Origin: Fimadaptatus sp948467645 | GTDB taxonomy: Bacteria; Bacillota; Clostridia; Christensenellales; Aristaeellaceae | DNA length: 31,648 bases | Direction of reading: 5' to 3' | NCBI GenBank assembly: GCA_948467645.1 | Contig: CAOKFD010000031.1 | Location: 1 to 31,648, forward strand | Shown: positions 24,409 to 31,648 of the stretch, piece by piece | Position numbering within the stretch: the first letter of the stretch is position 1 | Layout: each line of letters starts with the position of its first letter | Position numbers and translations under genes: made by a program | Notes under the pieces: model-generated | Told to the model about the DNA's origin: nothing | Database searches by the model: none | What the model saw: the letters and a program-made list of their open reading frames with translations, nothing else

Positions 24409-25620
24409 ATGAGATACTCATTACAAAAGGAGCGCCAATACCTGTTCAGTCCCGCGGCCATGATCTCGCTCAAGCTGGACATTTCAGGCACTAGCGACGC
24501 GGCCGAGGTGCGCCGCGCAATCAAGGACGCGCTGAAGGCAAACGAGCTTATGAACACCCATATTGTTATATCCGCCGACGGCGAGGCGTATTTCGAGACG
24601 ATGGACGAGCCGTGCTGCCCGATAGAAGTCACCGACTGCGAATGGCGGCAGGCGCTTGAAAACAGCGAACGCCGCCCGTTCGATCTGGCCGAGGGCGAGC
24701 TGGCGCGGTTTTACATAGTGCGCGGCGCGCCGATGCGGCTGCTTATATGCGCGCACAGGCTGATCGGCGACGGCGGCACACTTATACGGCTGGCGGGGGA
24801 TATAATGGCGGCGCTGAGCGGCGCGCATGTGTCGCAGCGCCCGATTGCGCTGTGCAAGCCGGATAAGCTGTCCGGCTCCCTGCCCATAAGCGTGCAGCTC
24901 AACACGCGCATGATGAACCTGCGCTGGCAGTTTGCAAAGCGCGCGTTCGATTTCCGCGACCTCAAGCGCCTGAGCGACATGTACCCGGTGCGCGACGCGA
25001 TATTGCTCAGGCGCTCGGTAAACTGCATTGGCCCGACCGTGCCCGACGTATGCGCGCTGAGCGCGGCGGCGCTGATGAGCGTGCCGGGCGGTGCGGATTA
25101 CGGCGTGGTCGTGGTGCACGGCGGCGACGTGGCGCGTATGGGGGATTATTCGTCCGAGCTGGTTATAGGCCGCAAGTACGACGATGCCCGCGATGTGGAC
25201 GCAAACGCGGCGGCGCTCCGGGAGGAGCTGGACTTACTGTGCGCCGATCCGGGCACGCTCAATTACAATGCAAAGTATCTGCACGCGCTTGCACCCACGC
25301 TGATAGACGCGGCGTACTTTGCCGCGTATGACGAGTACGGCGACCCGATCGCGCGGCGGCTGTCCCACATGCGCGGGCTGTCCGGACGCGCGCGCCGGGT
25401 GGAGCTGCATTCGCCGTCGTGCGCGCTGCTGAATAGCGACTTCGATGGATACCGCGTGGACGACTGCACGCTGATACCGCCGCTCAGTCCGGGGGCGAGG
25501 CGCTCGGTTGGCGTAGCGCGGCTGGGCAATCGGGTGACGCTGACGCTGCGCGCCTCTGGCAGCGAGAATCAGCAGGCCGAACGCGACGCGCTGGACGCGG
25601 TGGCGGCGGCTATTGCCTGA
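24409..25620 (+). CDS. Stand-alone condensation-domain-like protein, atypical active site
   Basis: The 403-residue protein appears to have the chloramphenicol acetyltransferase-like fold of NRPS condensation domains. RRPFDLAEGELARFYIV (89-104) matches the typical PFDL-PLxR element. The active-site HHxxxDG motif is here AHRLIGDGG (115-123), so the second, catalytic His is Arg117 while D121 and G122 remain. No adenylation or carrier domains are attached or nearby. Such free-standing proteins can be acyltransferases, but this one may be catalytically altered or non-enzymatic. The ATG at 24409 has GTGGGG 8 nt upstream. It has its own strong promoter and appears monocistronic. Confidence 0.65.
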   Translation: MRYSLQKERQYLFSPAAMISLKLDISGTSDAAEVRRAIKDALKANELMNTHIVISADGEAYFETMDEPCCPIEVTDCEWRQALENSERRPFDLAEGELARFYIVRGAPMRLLICAHRLIGDGGTLIRLAGDIMAALSGAHVSQRPIALCKPDKLSGSLPISVQLNTRMMNLRWQFAKRAFDFRDLKRLSDMYPVRDAILLRRSVNCIGPTVPDVCALSAAALMSVPGGADYGVVVVHGGDVARMGDYSSELVIGRKYDDARDVDANAAALREELDLLCADPGTLNYNAKYLHALAPTLIDAAYFAAYDEYGDPIARRLSHMRGLSGRARRVELHSPSCALLNSDFDGYRVDDCTLIPPLSPGARRSVGVARLGNRVTLTLRASGSENQQAERDALDAVAAAIA

Positions 25621-25624
25621 ACAT

Positions 25625-25757
25625 CGAAAAAATCCGGCACATGCAATTCCGGGCGGCATTATGCCGTTAAGCTCGACTTGCACGGATACGCTTTAAGACT
25701 TCTTAATTGCATTATCCGATTGAGGCGAATTCGAAGCGCACTTTCTCTTTATGACTA
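25625..25757 (+). repeat. Degenerate copy of the 164-bp repeat family
   Basis: The segment runs parallel to the intact copies: AAAAAATCCGG, GCAATTCCGGGCG, AAGCTCGACTT, then CGAATTCGAAGCGC and TTTCTCTTT, in the same order and orientation. The terminal inverted repeats are lost. It fills most of the gap between the condensation-like gene and the promoter of the next gene. Confidence 0.5.
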
Positions 25758-25813
25758 TATAAATGGAAGGCGCGCTTTATTACATGTGGAAATTACAAAA
25801 TTGAAAACGTCCA

Positions 25814-25842
25814 TTGAAATTATAGCGGCGGGATGCTATAAT
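25814..25842 (+). promoter_or_regulatory. Promoter of the QueG-like gene
   Basis: TTGAAA (25814-25819) and a perfect TATAAT (25837-25842) are separated by 17 nt. The predicted start near 25849 gives a leader of about 27 nt. Confidence 0.8.
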
Positions 25843-25875
25843 GCAGGAGTAAAATGATGACTGGAGCGATGAGGT

Positions 25876-26841
25876 TTGACGGAAGCGCAGATGCGTGAAA
25901 TGGCGGCGCAATTCGGGTATGCGCGTCTGGGCTTTTGCTCGACGGAACCGTTTAACGAATGGGAGGCACGCAAGCCGCGCGCGCATAAGACCGCGCAGCG
26001 CCTGTGCAGCGCGCCGCTCGAACTCGCGCCGTGGGCAAAGGCGCTGTGCATTGTGGTCGCGCCGTACCGGCTGTATCGCCGGGGTGAGGGCGCGGCGGTT
26101 TCGGCCTATTATGTCGAATACAACGCCGTACACGCGCGCGGCGAGGAGTTTGTTAAAGCGCTGAACGCGCGCGGCGTTCAGGCGGAATCGCTTGAGATAC
26201 CGCTGAAGCCCGCCGCAATTCGCGCGGGGCTGGGCGCATTCGGCAAAAACTCCATCGTGCGCATACACGGCATGGGCAGCTGCGTCATGCTGCGCTGCAT
26301 CGCGCTGGGCGATGGCTTTGAGTGCGAACGCGACTATCCGGGCGGCGAGGGGTATGAGTATGCCGACTGCGGCAAGTGCCGCCGCTGCATCGACGCGTGC
26401 CCATCCGGGGCTTTGAGCGAAAGCGGCATGGACCACACGCGCTGTCTGCGCGCGCACATGTTTCAGGGGCCGCCCACGCCCGAGGAGTTTCGGCCGCTGA
26501 TGGGAAACCGGCTGCTGGGCTGCGAAGAATGCCTGCGCGCCTGTCCGCACAACGCGCGCGCATATGCGGACGCTCTGGAGCCGCCCAATGAACTTAAACG
26601 CATACTTGATATACGCCGCGCATTTGACACCGACACGCGCGCGGAGTATATGAAGGAGTTCGGCGCTTTATTAGGCTGGAATATGGCGATACCCAACCGC
26701 GTGCTGGCACAGGCGATAATCGTCGCGGCCAACCTGAACATGCGCGAACTGATTCCACTGATAGAGCCGCTTATGCAAAGCAAGTCCGCGGCAGTGAGCG
26801 AACATGCGCGCTGGGCGCTGGACAGGCTGGCTGAACAATAG
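25876..26841 (+). CDS. Epoxyqueuosine reductase-like 4Fe-4S protein
   Basis: The 321-residue protein resembles QueG, the cobalamin-dependent enzyme for the last step of tRNA queuosine synthesis. It has an N-terminal DUF1730-like domain, the RAGLGAFGKNS motif (116-126), and a double 4Fe-4S region with C165, C168, C171, C175, C190, C216, C219 and C223. A HEAT-like C-terminus ends in HARWALDRL. The canonical D-S/T-x-P-V-L-E-R stretch before RAGLG is not conserved: by eye the catalytic Asp aligns with E104. It may therefore be a divergent paralogue rather than true QueG; no other queuosine gene is present. The start is TTG 25876, with GGAG 9 nt upstream. Confidence 0.75.
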   Translation: MTEAQMREMAAQFGYARLGFCSTEPFNEWEARKPRAHKTAQRLCSAPLELAPWAKALCIVVAPYRLYRRGEGAAVSAYYVEYNAVHARGEEFVKALNARGVQAESLEIPLKPAAIRAGLGAFGKNSIVRIHGMGSCVMLRCIALGDGFECERDYPGGEGYEYADCGKCRRCIDACPSGALSESGMDHTRCLRAHMFQGPPTPEEFRPLMGNRLLGCEECLRACPHNARAYADALEPPNELKRILDIRRAFDTDTRAEYMKEFGALLGWNMAIPNRVLAQAIIVAANLNMRELIPLIEPLMQSKSAAVSEHARWALDRLAEQ

Positions 26842-26842
26842 G

Positions 26843-26870
26843 TTGCTCATGGCGGCGCGAGACTTATACT
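26843..26870 (+). promoter_or_regulatory. Candidate promoter upstream of repeat and GH106-like gene
   Basis: TTGCTC (26843-26848) and TATACT (26865-26870) are separated by 16 nt, right after the QueG-like stop. If used, transcription would run through the 164-bp repeat before reaching the glycosidase gene, giving a leader of about 230 nt. No better promoter was seen between the repeat and that gene. Confidence 0.35.
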
Positions 26871-26912
26871 TTGTGCTTAACCTGCCCCTGAGCTATTCAG
26901 GGAAAGGATATA

Positions 26913-27076
26913 CTAGAGTGTGTCTCAAAAATTCCGGAGTACGCAATTTCGGGCGTCGCTGCGCCATTTCTGCGTCACAAAGCTCGACTTAGCGCTGCTA
27001 AGTCTTCGGATTTCTTCCTTGAACTGACACAAAATCTGCTCGAACTTGCGGATTTCTCTTTTTGAGAAACACTCTA
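26913..27076. repeat. MITE-like repeat, copy 1
   Basis: This 164-bp element starts CTAGAGTGTGTCTCAA and ends TTGAGAAACACTCTAG, an inverted repeat of 16 bp with one mismatch. Further in, AATCCGCAA-TTCG-type sequences near both ends are also complementary, and a central GACTTAGC-GCT-GCTAAGTC hairpin is perfect, so the whole element can fold into one long hairpin. It encodes no protein. Duplicated TA inside CTAG at both edges suggests an IS630/Tc1-type or IS5-type transposase moved it. It lies 35 bp before the GH106-like gene. Confidence 0.8.
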
Positions 27077-27110
27077 GGAACACACCTGATTATTTTAAGG
27101 AGGACAGACT

Positions 27111-30100
27111 ATGTTCTATCCCAAGAACAAATCAAAAAAGCTGGACAAAAAACTGTTTGAAAACCCGACCAGCGAATACCGCGGTACGCCTTTTTGGGCG
27201 TGGAACTGCAAGCTGGACAAGGAAGACCTGCTCTGGCAGATCGACGTGCTGAAAGAAATGGGCTTCGGCGGGTTCCACATGCATTCGCGCGCGGGCATGG
27301 CCACGCCCTACCTGACCGACGAGTTCATGGACCTTATCAAATCCTGCCGCGACAAGGCCGAAAAGAACAAGATGCTGTGCTACCTGTACGACGAGGATCG
27401 CTGGCCCTCGGGCGCGGCGGGCGGACTTGTCACCAAGGACAAGCAGTACCGTGCGCGCTACCTGCTGATGACCCCGCAGCCGTACAGCGGCGGCGATAAC
27501 GACGCGAGTCTGGACTCGAGCGCCGCAGTAAAGCGCGCCGAAAACGGCGAGCTGCTGGCGCGCTTCGACGTGACGCTCGACCACGGTTATCTGAAGGAAT
27601 ATCACCGTCTGGCCGACGGCGAAAGCGCGGGCGACAATACGTGGTATGCTTATCTGGAGACGATGGCCGAAAGCCCGTGGTACAACAACCAGACCTACCT
27701 CAACACCCTTGACAAGCCCTCGGTAGAGCGTTTTGTCGAGGTAACGCATGAGGCGTATCTGAAGGCGGTGGGCGACAGCTTCGGCGGCGTTGTGCCTTCG
27801 ATATTCACCGACGAGCCGCAGTTCACCCGCAAGCAGACGCTCTCGTTCGCCGACGCAAAGGAGGACGTCACGCTGCCCTTCACATACGATCTGGCCGACA
27901 CCTTCCGCGCGGCGTACGGCGAGGAGCTTATCGACCACCTGCCCGAGCTGCTGTGGGATCTGCCCGACGGCAAGACATCGGTTATCCGCTATCACTATCA
28001 CGATCATATATCCGAGCGCTTCGCGTCGGCGTTTGCCGATACGGTGGGCGGCTGGTGCCGCGATCACGGCATAATGCTGACCGGTCACATGATGGAGGAA
28101 CCTACCCTGCGCAGTCAGACCGCCGCACTGGGCGACTGTATGCGCTCCTATCGCTCGTTCCAGCTGCCCGGCATAGACATGCTGTGCGACCATCGCGAGT
28201 TTACCACCGCCAAGCAGGCGCAGTCCGCGTCGCAGCAGTACGGCTGCCCCGGCGTGCTGAGCGAATTGTACGGCGTTACCAACTGGGACTACGACTTCCG
28301 CGGTCATAAGTCGCAGGGCGACTGGCAGGCGGCGCTGGGCGTTACCGTGCGCGTGCCGCACCTGAGCTGGGTATCGATGGGCGGCGAGGCTAAGCGCGAC
28401 TATCCGGCCTCGATCAACTATCAGTCGCCGTGGTACAAGGACTATTCCTACGTCGAAAACTACTTCGCGCGCGTGAACACCGCCATGACGCGCGGCAAGC
28501 CCATAGTGTCCGTGGGCGTTGTGCATCCGGTGGAAAGCTACTGGCTGCACTGGGGCCCCAACGAGCAGACCGCCGCCGTGCGTCAGGAGATGGACGACCA
28601 TTTCGTAAGCATGGCCGAATGGCTGGTCACGGGTCTGGTGGACTTCAACTACATAAGCGAATCGCTGCTGCCCGGCCAGTGCGAAAAGGGCTCCAAGCCC
28701 CTCAAGGTCGGCAAGATGCAGTATTCCACCGTGATTGTGCCCGATATGGAGACTATCCGCTCCACAACGCTCGACCGGCTGGAGGCGTTCCAGCGCGGCG
28801 GCGGCCGACTGATATTCGCGGGCCGCATACCCACGCTGGTTGACGCACAGCCCTCCGACCGCGCGATGAAGCTGGCCAAGCGTGCAAAGGTTGTTTCGTT
28901 CAGCCGCAACGCAATACTGGAGGCGCTTTCCGACGAGCGCCAGATCGACATCCGCATAGAGAACGGCTCGCGCCCGAATAACCTTTTGAGCCAGTACCGT
29001 CAGGACGGCCATGACCGCTGGCTGTTCATAGCACACGCCTTCAAGCCCAAGAACCCAGATAAGACCGAGCGCCATACCATGACGCTGCGCATACGCGGCG
29101 AATTCGAGGCGTGCCAGTACGACGCGATGGACGGCCGGATTAAGCCGGTCGACTATACGCATCAGGACGGCGAGACGGTGGTCAAGTTCGTGATGGATGG
29201 CTACGACAGCCTGCTTCTGCACCTGACCGAAACCGTGGAACAGCCCGCCGCGGCGCTGGCAAACGCGCCCGTGCCGGACGGCAAGCGCCTGAGTGGCAGC
29301 GCCCTTATCGAGCTGGACGAGCCGAACGTGCTGATGCTGGACATGGCCGAGTACAAGCTGGACGACGGCGAATGGCAGGGGCGCGAGGAGCTTTTGCGCA
29401 TCGACGAGGCGGCGCGCCGCAAGTGGAACATCCCGCTGCGCGGACGCAACTATGCCCAGCCGTGGGTTGACGCGGGCAAGACATTTAACGACGGCAAGCA
29501 CACGGTGCACCTGCGCTTTGCGTTCGACAGCGAGGTGGCCGTGGCCGCGCCCGAACTTGCGATTGAGGAGATCGAAAACGCGACCGTGCGCTTCGACGGC
29601 AAGCCGGTCGAGCTGAAGGCCAACGGCTGGTTCGTGGATAAGGCGATAAAGCGCTGCGCACTGCCGGGCTTCACCTCGGGCAGGCATACCATTGAGGTGG
29701 ACATCGACTTCAAGCGGCGCGGCAATATCGAGTGGTGCTACCTGCTGGGCGATTTCGGCGTAAAGCTGCTGGGCGACAGGGGAATACTGACCGCGCCCGT
29801 GCGCGAGCTGGGCATCGGCGACTGGGCCGCGCAGGGTCTGCCGTTCTACGCGGGCAGCGTGACATACCTTTACGATGTTGAGGCGGGCGACAACGGCATC
29901 ACGCTGCACACGCCGTTGTATCGCGGCGCGGCGATCGAAGTCACGCTCGACGGCGTGCGTCAGGGCCTGATAGCATACGCGCCATACGCAATGCACATGG
30001 ACGCGGCCAAGGGCGCGCACCGCATAGGCATAAAGGTGTACGGCAACCGCATAAACGCCTTCGGCCCGGTGCATAACGCCAACCGCGAGTGGCCGTACTA

Positions 30101-30197
30101 CGGCCCGGACAGCTGGCACAGCGAGGGCGTGGAGTGGAGCTACTCCTACCGCCTGTGGCAGATGGGTCTGCTCTCGGAGCCGGACGTAACCGTCTGA
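27111..30197 (+). CDS. GH106-like glycoside hydrolase (alpha-L-rhamnosidase family)
   Basis: The 1028-residue protein resembles glycoside hydrolase family 106 and related proteins. The catalytic region begins with EYRGTPFWAWN (22-32) and GFGGFHMHSRAGMATPYL (51-68), then CYLYDEDRWPSG (90-101) and IFTDEPQF. A beta-rich C-terminal part contains galactose-binding-like domains near 850-1000. Characterised GH106 enzymes release L-rhamnose from pectic rhamnogalacturonan; exact specificity here is unproven. There is no signal peptide, so it should act inside the cell. ATG 27111 has AAGGAGG 7 nt upstream. It stands alone between the two copies of the MITE-like repeat. Confidence 0.8.
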   Translation: MFYPKNKSKKLDKKLFENPTSEYRGTPFWAWNCKLDKEDLLWQIDVLKEMGFGGFHMHSRAGMATPYLTDEFMDLIKSCRDKAEKNKMLCYLYDEDRWPSGAAGGLVTKDKQYRARYLLMTPQPYSGGDNDASLDSSAAVKRAENGELLARFDVTLDHGYLKEYHRLADGESAGDNTWYAYLETMAESPWYNNQTYLNTLDKPSVERFVEVTHEAYLKAVGDSFGGVVPSIFTDEPQFTRKQTLSFADAKEDVTLPFTYDLADTFRAAYGEELIDHLPELLWDLPDGKTSVIRYHYHDHISERFASAFADTVGGWCRDHGIMLTGHMMEEPTLRSQTAALGDCMRSYRSFQLPGIDMLCDHREFTTAKQAQSASQQYGCPGVLSELYGVTNWDYDFRGHKSQGDWQAALGVTVRVPHLSWVSMGGEAKRDYPASINYQSPWYKDYSYVENYFARVNTAMTRGKPIVSVGVVHPVESYWLHWGPNEQTAAVRQEMDDHFVSMAEWLVTGLVDFNYISESLLPGQCEKGSKPLKVGKMQYSTVIVPDMETIRSTTLDRLEAFQRGGGRLIFAGRIPTLVDAQPSDRAMKLAKRAKVVSFSRNAILEALSDERQIDIRIENGSRPNNLLSQYRQDGHDRWLFIAHAFKPKNPDKTERHTMTLRIRGEFEACQYDAMDGRIKPVDYTHQDGETVVKFVMDGYDSLLLHLTETVEQPAAALANAPVPDGKRLSGSALIELDEPNVLMLDMAEYKLDDGEWQGREELLRIDEAARRKWNIPLRGRNYAQPWVDAGKTFNDGKHTVHLRFAFDSEVAVAAPELAIEEIENATVRFDGKPVELKANGWFVDKAIKRCALPGFTSGRHTIEVDIDFKRRGNIEWCYLLGDFGVKLLGDRGILTAPVRELGIGDWAAQGLPFYAGSVTYLYDVEAGDNGITLHTPLYRGAAIEVTLDGVRQGLIAYAPYAMHMDAAKGAHRIGIKVYGNRINAFGPVHNANREWPYYGPDSWHSEGVEWSYSYRLWQMGLLSEPDVTV

Positions 30198-30231
30198 TAG
30201 ATTAAATATGCACAGGTAGTCAACGCGTCGG

Positions 30232-30255
30232 GCGCGGCTTACTTTAGAGCCGCGC
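30232..30255 (+). terminator. Hairpin after the GH106-like gene
   Basis: GCGCGGCT (30232-30239) pairs with AGCCGCGC (30248-30255) around an 8-nt loop, 35 bp past the stop. No T-run follows, so termination here would be weak; an mRNA-protecting role is also possible. Confidence 0.45.
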
Positions 30256-30304
30256 TCGATTCGCGCTTTGAGCAGGTTTCAAGGGCGCGCTGATATACGG
30301 ACTG

Positions 30305-30469
30305 CTAGAGTGTGTCTCAAAAATTCCTTAATCCGCAATTTCGGACATCGCTGCGCCATTTCTGCGTCACAAAGCTCGACTTAGCGCTGCTAAGCCTTCG
30401 GGTCTCTTCATTGAACTGACACAAAATCTGCTCGAACTTGCGGATTGTCCCGCTTGAGACACACTCTAG
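30305..30469. repeat. MITE-like repeat, copy 2
   Basis: This 165-bp element is nearly identical to copy 1 and lies in the same orientation. It has perfect 16-bp ends CTAGAGTGTGTCTCAA and TTGAGACACACTCTAG. The subterminal AATCCGCAATTTCGGACA and its counterpart TGCTCGAACTTGCGGATT extend the pairing. It is non-coding, and the CTAG edges contain a TA duplication as in copy 1. Most differences from copy 1 are in the first 45 and last 30 bases, while the middle is almost unchanged. Confidence 0.82.
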
Positions 30470-30533
30470 TGATCGGAGCCTGCGATTAATGCCTCATCCG
30501 AAAGTATTAACAAAACCAGACTGTGTTTATTTG

Positions 30534-30562
30534 TTAAAGACCTGATATGATTAAGGTATACT
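30534..30562 (+). promoter_or_regulatory. Candidate promoter of the isochorismatase-family gene
   Basis: TATACT (30557-30562) is preceded after 17 nt by TTAAAG (30534-30539), a weak -35. The predicted start near 30569 gives a leader of about 37 nt. Confidence 0.4.
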
Positions 30563-30605
30563 TCAAACGCAAGCACATAAAAGCACTTAAATGGAGGAAG
30601 AAATC

Positions 30606-31301
30606 ATGCGCTCAAATCCGACGCGATCGGCATTTATAATAATCGACATGGAGAACGGATTCATTTCGCCCGAGTCCGCGCATTGCATAGCGGGTGCGCG
30701 CGCGACGGTGTCCGCGTGCGGCCGCGCGCTGGAGGCCGCGCGCAGGAAGGGCATACCCGTGTTTTTCGTAAAGCGCATATACCGCGGCGACGGCAGCGAC
30801 GTGGAACTGACTCGATACGAGGGTTGGCAAAGCGGCGGCAGGGCGATGCGCCCCGCGTCGCGCGGCCTTAACGGCGCGGACGTGCCCGAGGAGCTGAGAC
30901 CGCAGCCGGGCGACTATACGATAATCAAGCCGCGCTGGAGCGCGTTTTTCGGCACGGAGCTGGATCTGATACTGCGCAGACTGGGCGTGCGCACGGTGAT
31001 ACTGGCAGGTACGACTACGCCTAACTGCGTGCGCACGACGTGCTATGACGCGAACGCGCTGGACTATAACGTGGTCGTGGTGGAGGACTGCTGTTCGTCA
31101 CAGACCGAGGACATACAGCGCGCGAACATCGCGGACATGGCGCGCATGGGCGCGCTGATAATGAGCGAGAGCGAGTTTGAAAGCTACGACGAAACCACGG
31201 TAGAGGACATGGCCGAAGTGATACGCGAACGCGAGGCGCGCAATGGGTTTATGCCGGAGCCGTTTGATGAGCATTCGGCGGGGTGGCCGGATCTGTGGTG
31301 A
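30606..31301 (+). CDS. Isochorismatase-family cysteine hydrolase
   Basis: This 231-residue alpha/beta hydrolase belongs to the family that includes nicotinamidases, N-carbamoylsarcosine amidases and isochorismatases. The catalytic triad is visible as D14 (IIIDMENGF), K108 (IKPRWSAFFGT) and C141 in TTTPNCVRTT. The cis-peptide before the nucleophile (GTTTPNC) is typical. The substrate cannot be assigned; the D-K-C set alone suits an amidase. ATG 30606 has GGAGG 8 nt upstream. The upstream in-frame ATG at 30591 overlaps that site. The gene appears monocistronic. Confidence 0.88.
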   Translation: MRSNPTRSAFIIIDMENGFISPESAHCIAGARATVSACGRALEAARRKGIPVFFVKRIYRGDGSDVELTRYEGWQSGGRAMRPASRGLNGADVPEELRPQPGDYTIIKPRWSAFFGTELDLILRRLGVRTVILAGTTTPNCVRTTCYDANALDYNVVVVEDCCSSQTEDIQRANIADMARMGALIMSESEFESYDETTVEDMAEVIREREARNGFMPEPFDEHSAGWPDLW

Positions 31302-31317
31302 CGAAAGCGAGAGCAGA

Positions 31318-31356
31318 ATGAATAATGCATAATTCATAATGCGTAATGCGTAATTA
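31318..31356. repeat. AT-rich short degenerate repeat
   Basis: AATGCATAATTCATAATGCG and the following TAATGCGTAATTAG consist of imperfect 7-9 bp units (TAATGC, TAATTC, TAATGCG). It forms a sharp AT-rich boundary between the isochorismatase-family gene and the GC-rich tandem array. No function is known. Confidence 0.6.
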
Positions 31357-31648
31357 GGAACGTCGCGGCAAGGCCGCATAGCGCCGCGCGCAGATGAGCG
31401 CCGCTCTCCGGGCATGTAAGGCGCTCGTGCAGAGGCGCGATAAATACGGTGCAGCTTCCGCGCCCGCTCTGGTTTATGGCGGGCGGAATGCGGAATCAGG
31501 GACGGCGCGGCAGTATCGCATACCGCCGTACACAGATAAATGCCGTTCTCCGGGCGTGTAAGGCGCTCGTGCAGAAGCCGCGATAAATACGGCGCAGCTT
31601 CCGCGCCCGCTCTGGTTTATGGCGGGCGGAATGCGGAATCAGGGACGG
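31357..31648. repeat. Tandem repeat, unit about 142 bp, runs off the window
   Basis: Copy 1 (31357-31498) and copy 2 (31499-31641) share the same order of segments: a GGCGCGGCA-like start, CTCCGGGC-TGTAAGGCGCTCG, GATAAATACGG-GCAGCTTCC, and CGCCCGCTCTGGTTTATGGC with its GCGGGCG hairpin, then CGGAATCAGGG. The second half is almost identical in both. The last bases (31642-31648) begin a third copy, so the array continues beyond the window. No protein is encoded. Confidence 0.85.

Noticed and set aside
27132..30119. Long minus-strand open frame opposite the GH106-like gene
   Set aside because: It is a shadow frame caused by GC-rich codon bias; its composition (rich in His, Arg, Val, Ala) is low-complexity and has no family motifs.
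26913..30469. Composite transposon carrying the glycosidase
   Set aside because: The flanking elements are non-coding, about 165 bp, and carry no transposase, so only a MITE-like pair can be claimed.
31357..31648. CRISPR array
   Set aside because: Units of about 142 bp with continuous homology and no unique spacers do not fit CRISPR, and no cas genes are present.

Overview
The window is about 31.6 kb of GC-rich chromosomal DNA from what looks like a spore-forming, fermentative, gut-type Clostridia member. The evidence is the dnaG-rpoD core, an A/V-type (prokaryotic V-type) ATPase operon, CotF-like spore coat proteins, strong AGGAGG ribosome binding sites, TTGACA/TATAAT promoters, frequent TTG starts and heavy use of the ATA codon for Ile. 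No species can be named from the sequence alone. No CRISPR array, tRNA, prophage, transposase or recognisable defence locus was seen.

Left part (1-8.5 kb). A minus-strand phosphoheptose-isomerase-like SIS gene follows the decayed remnant of a hexapeptide acetyltransferase. The plus strand then carries a macromolecular-synthesis cluster: dnaG, rpoD, a short-chain dehydrogenase, an AAC(3)-type acetyltransferase, trmK, a NIF3-family gene and a coiled-coil zinc-ribbon gene. It ends at a bidirectional terminator. The dehydrogenase and acetyltransferase sit between rpoD and trmK, where related genomes usually have no such pair.

Middle (8.5-14.5 kb). A minus-strand pair (Dabb-domain protein and YkvI-type membrane protein) is divergent from a plus-strand pair (SGNH/GxDLY hydrolase and GH36-like glycosidase). 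Each pair has a good promoter. Next come the RNase P RNA gene, with its own promoter and terminator, and upp with a near-consensus promoter.

V-ATPase operon (14.6-23.3 kb). Nine genes lie in the order G/H-like stalk, I, K, E, C, F, A, B, D, which is the order of Enterococcus hirae ntpFIKECGABD. The K subunit keeps the Na+-ligand residues of NtpK, so this is probably a sodium-coupled rotary ATPase. A strong terminator closes the operon.

Right part (23.3-31.6 kb). Two small CotF-like coat genes lie on the minus strand with a possible sigma-E promoter. A stand-alone condensation-domain-like protein has Arg where the catalytic His should be. It is followed by an epoxyqueuosine-reductase-like iron-sulfur protein, a 1028-residue GH106-like glycoside hydrolase and an isochorismatase-family hydrolase. 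The GH106-like gene is bracketed by two near-identical 164/165-bp MITE-like repeats, and two decayed relatives of the repeat lie upstream. The window ends inside a tandem array with a unit of about 142 bp.
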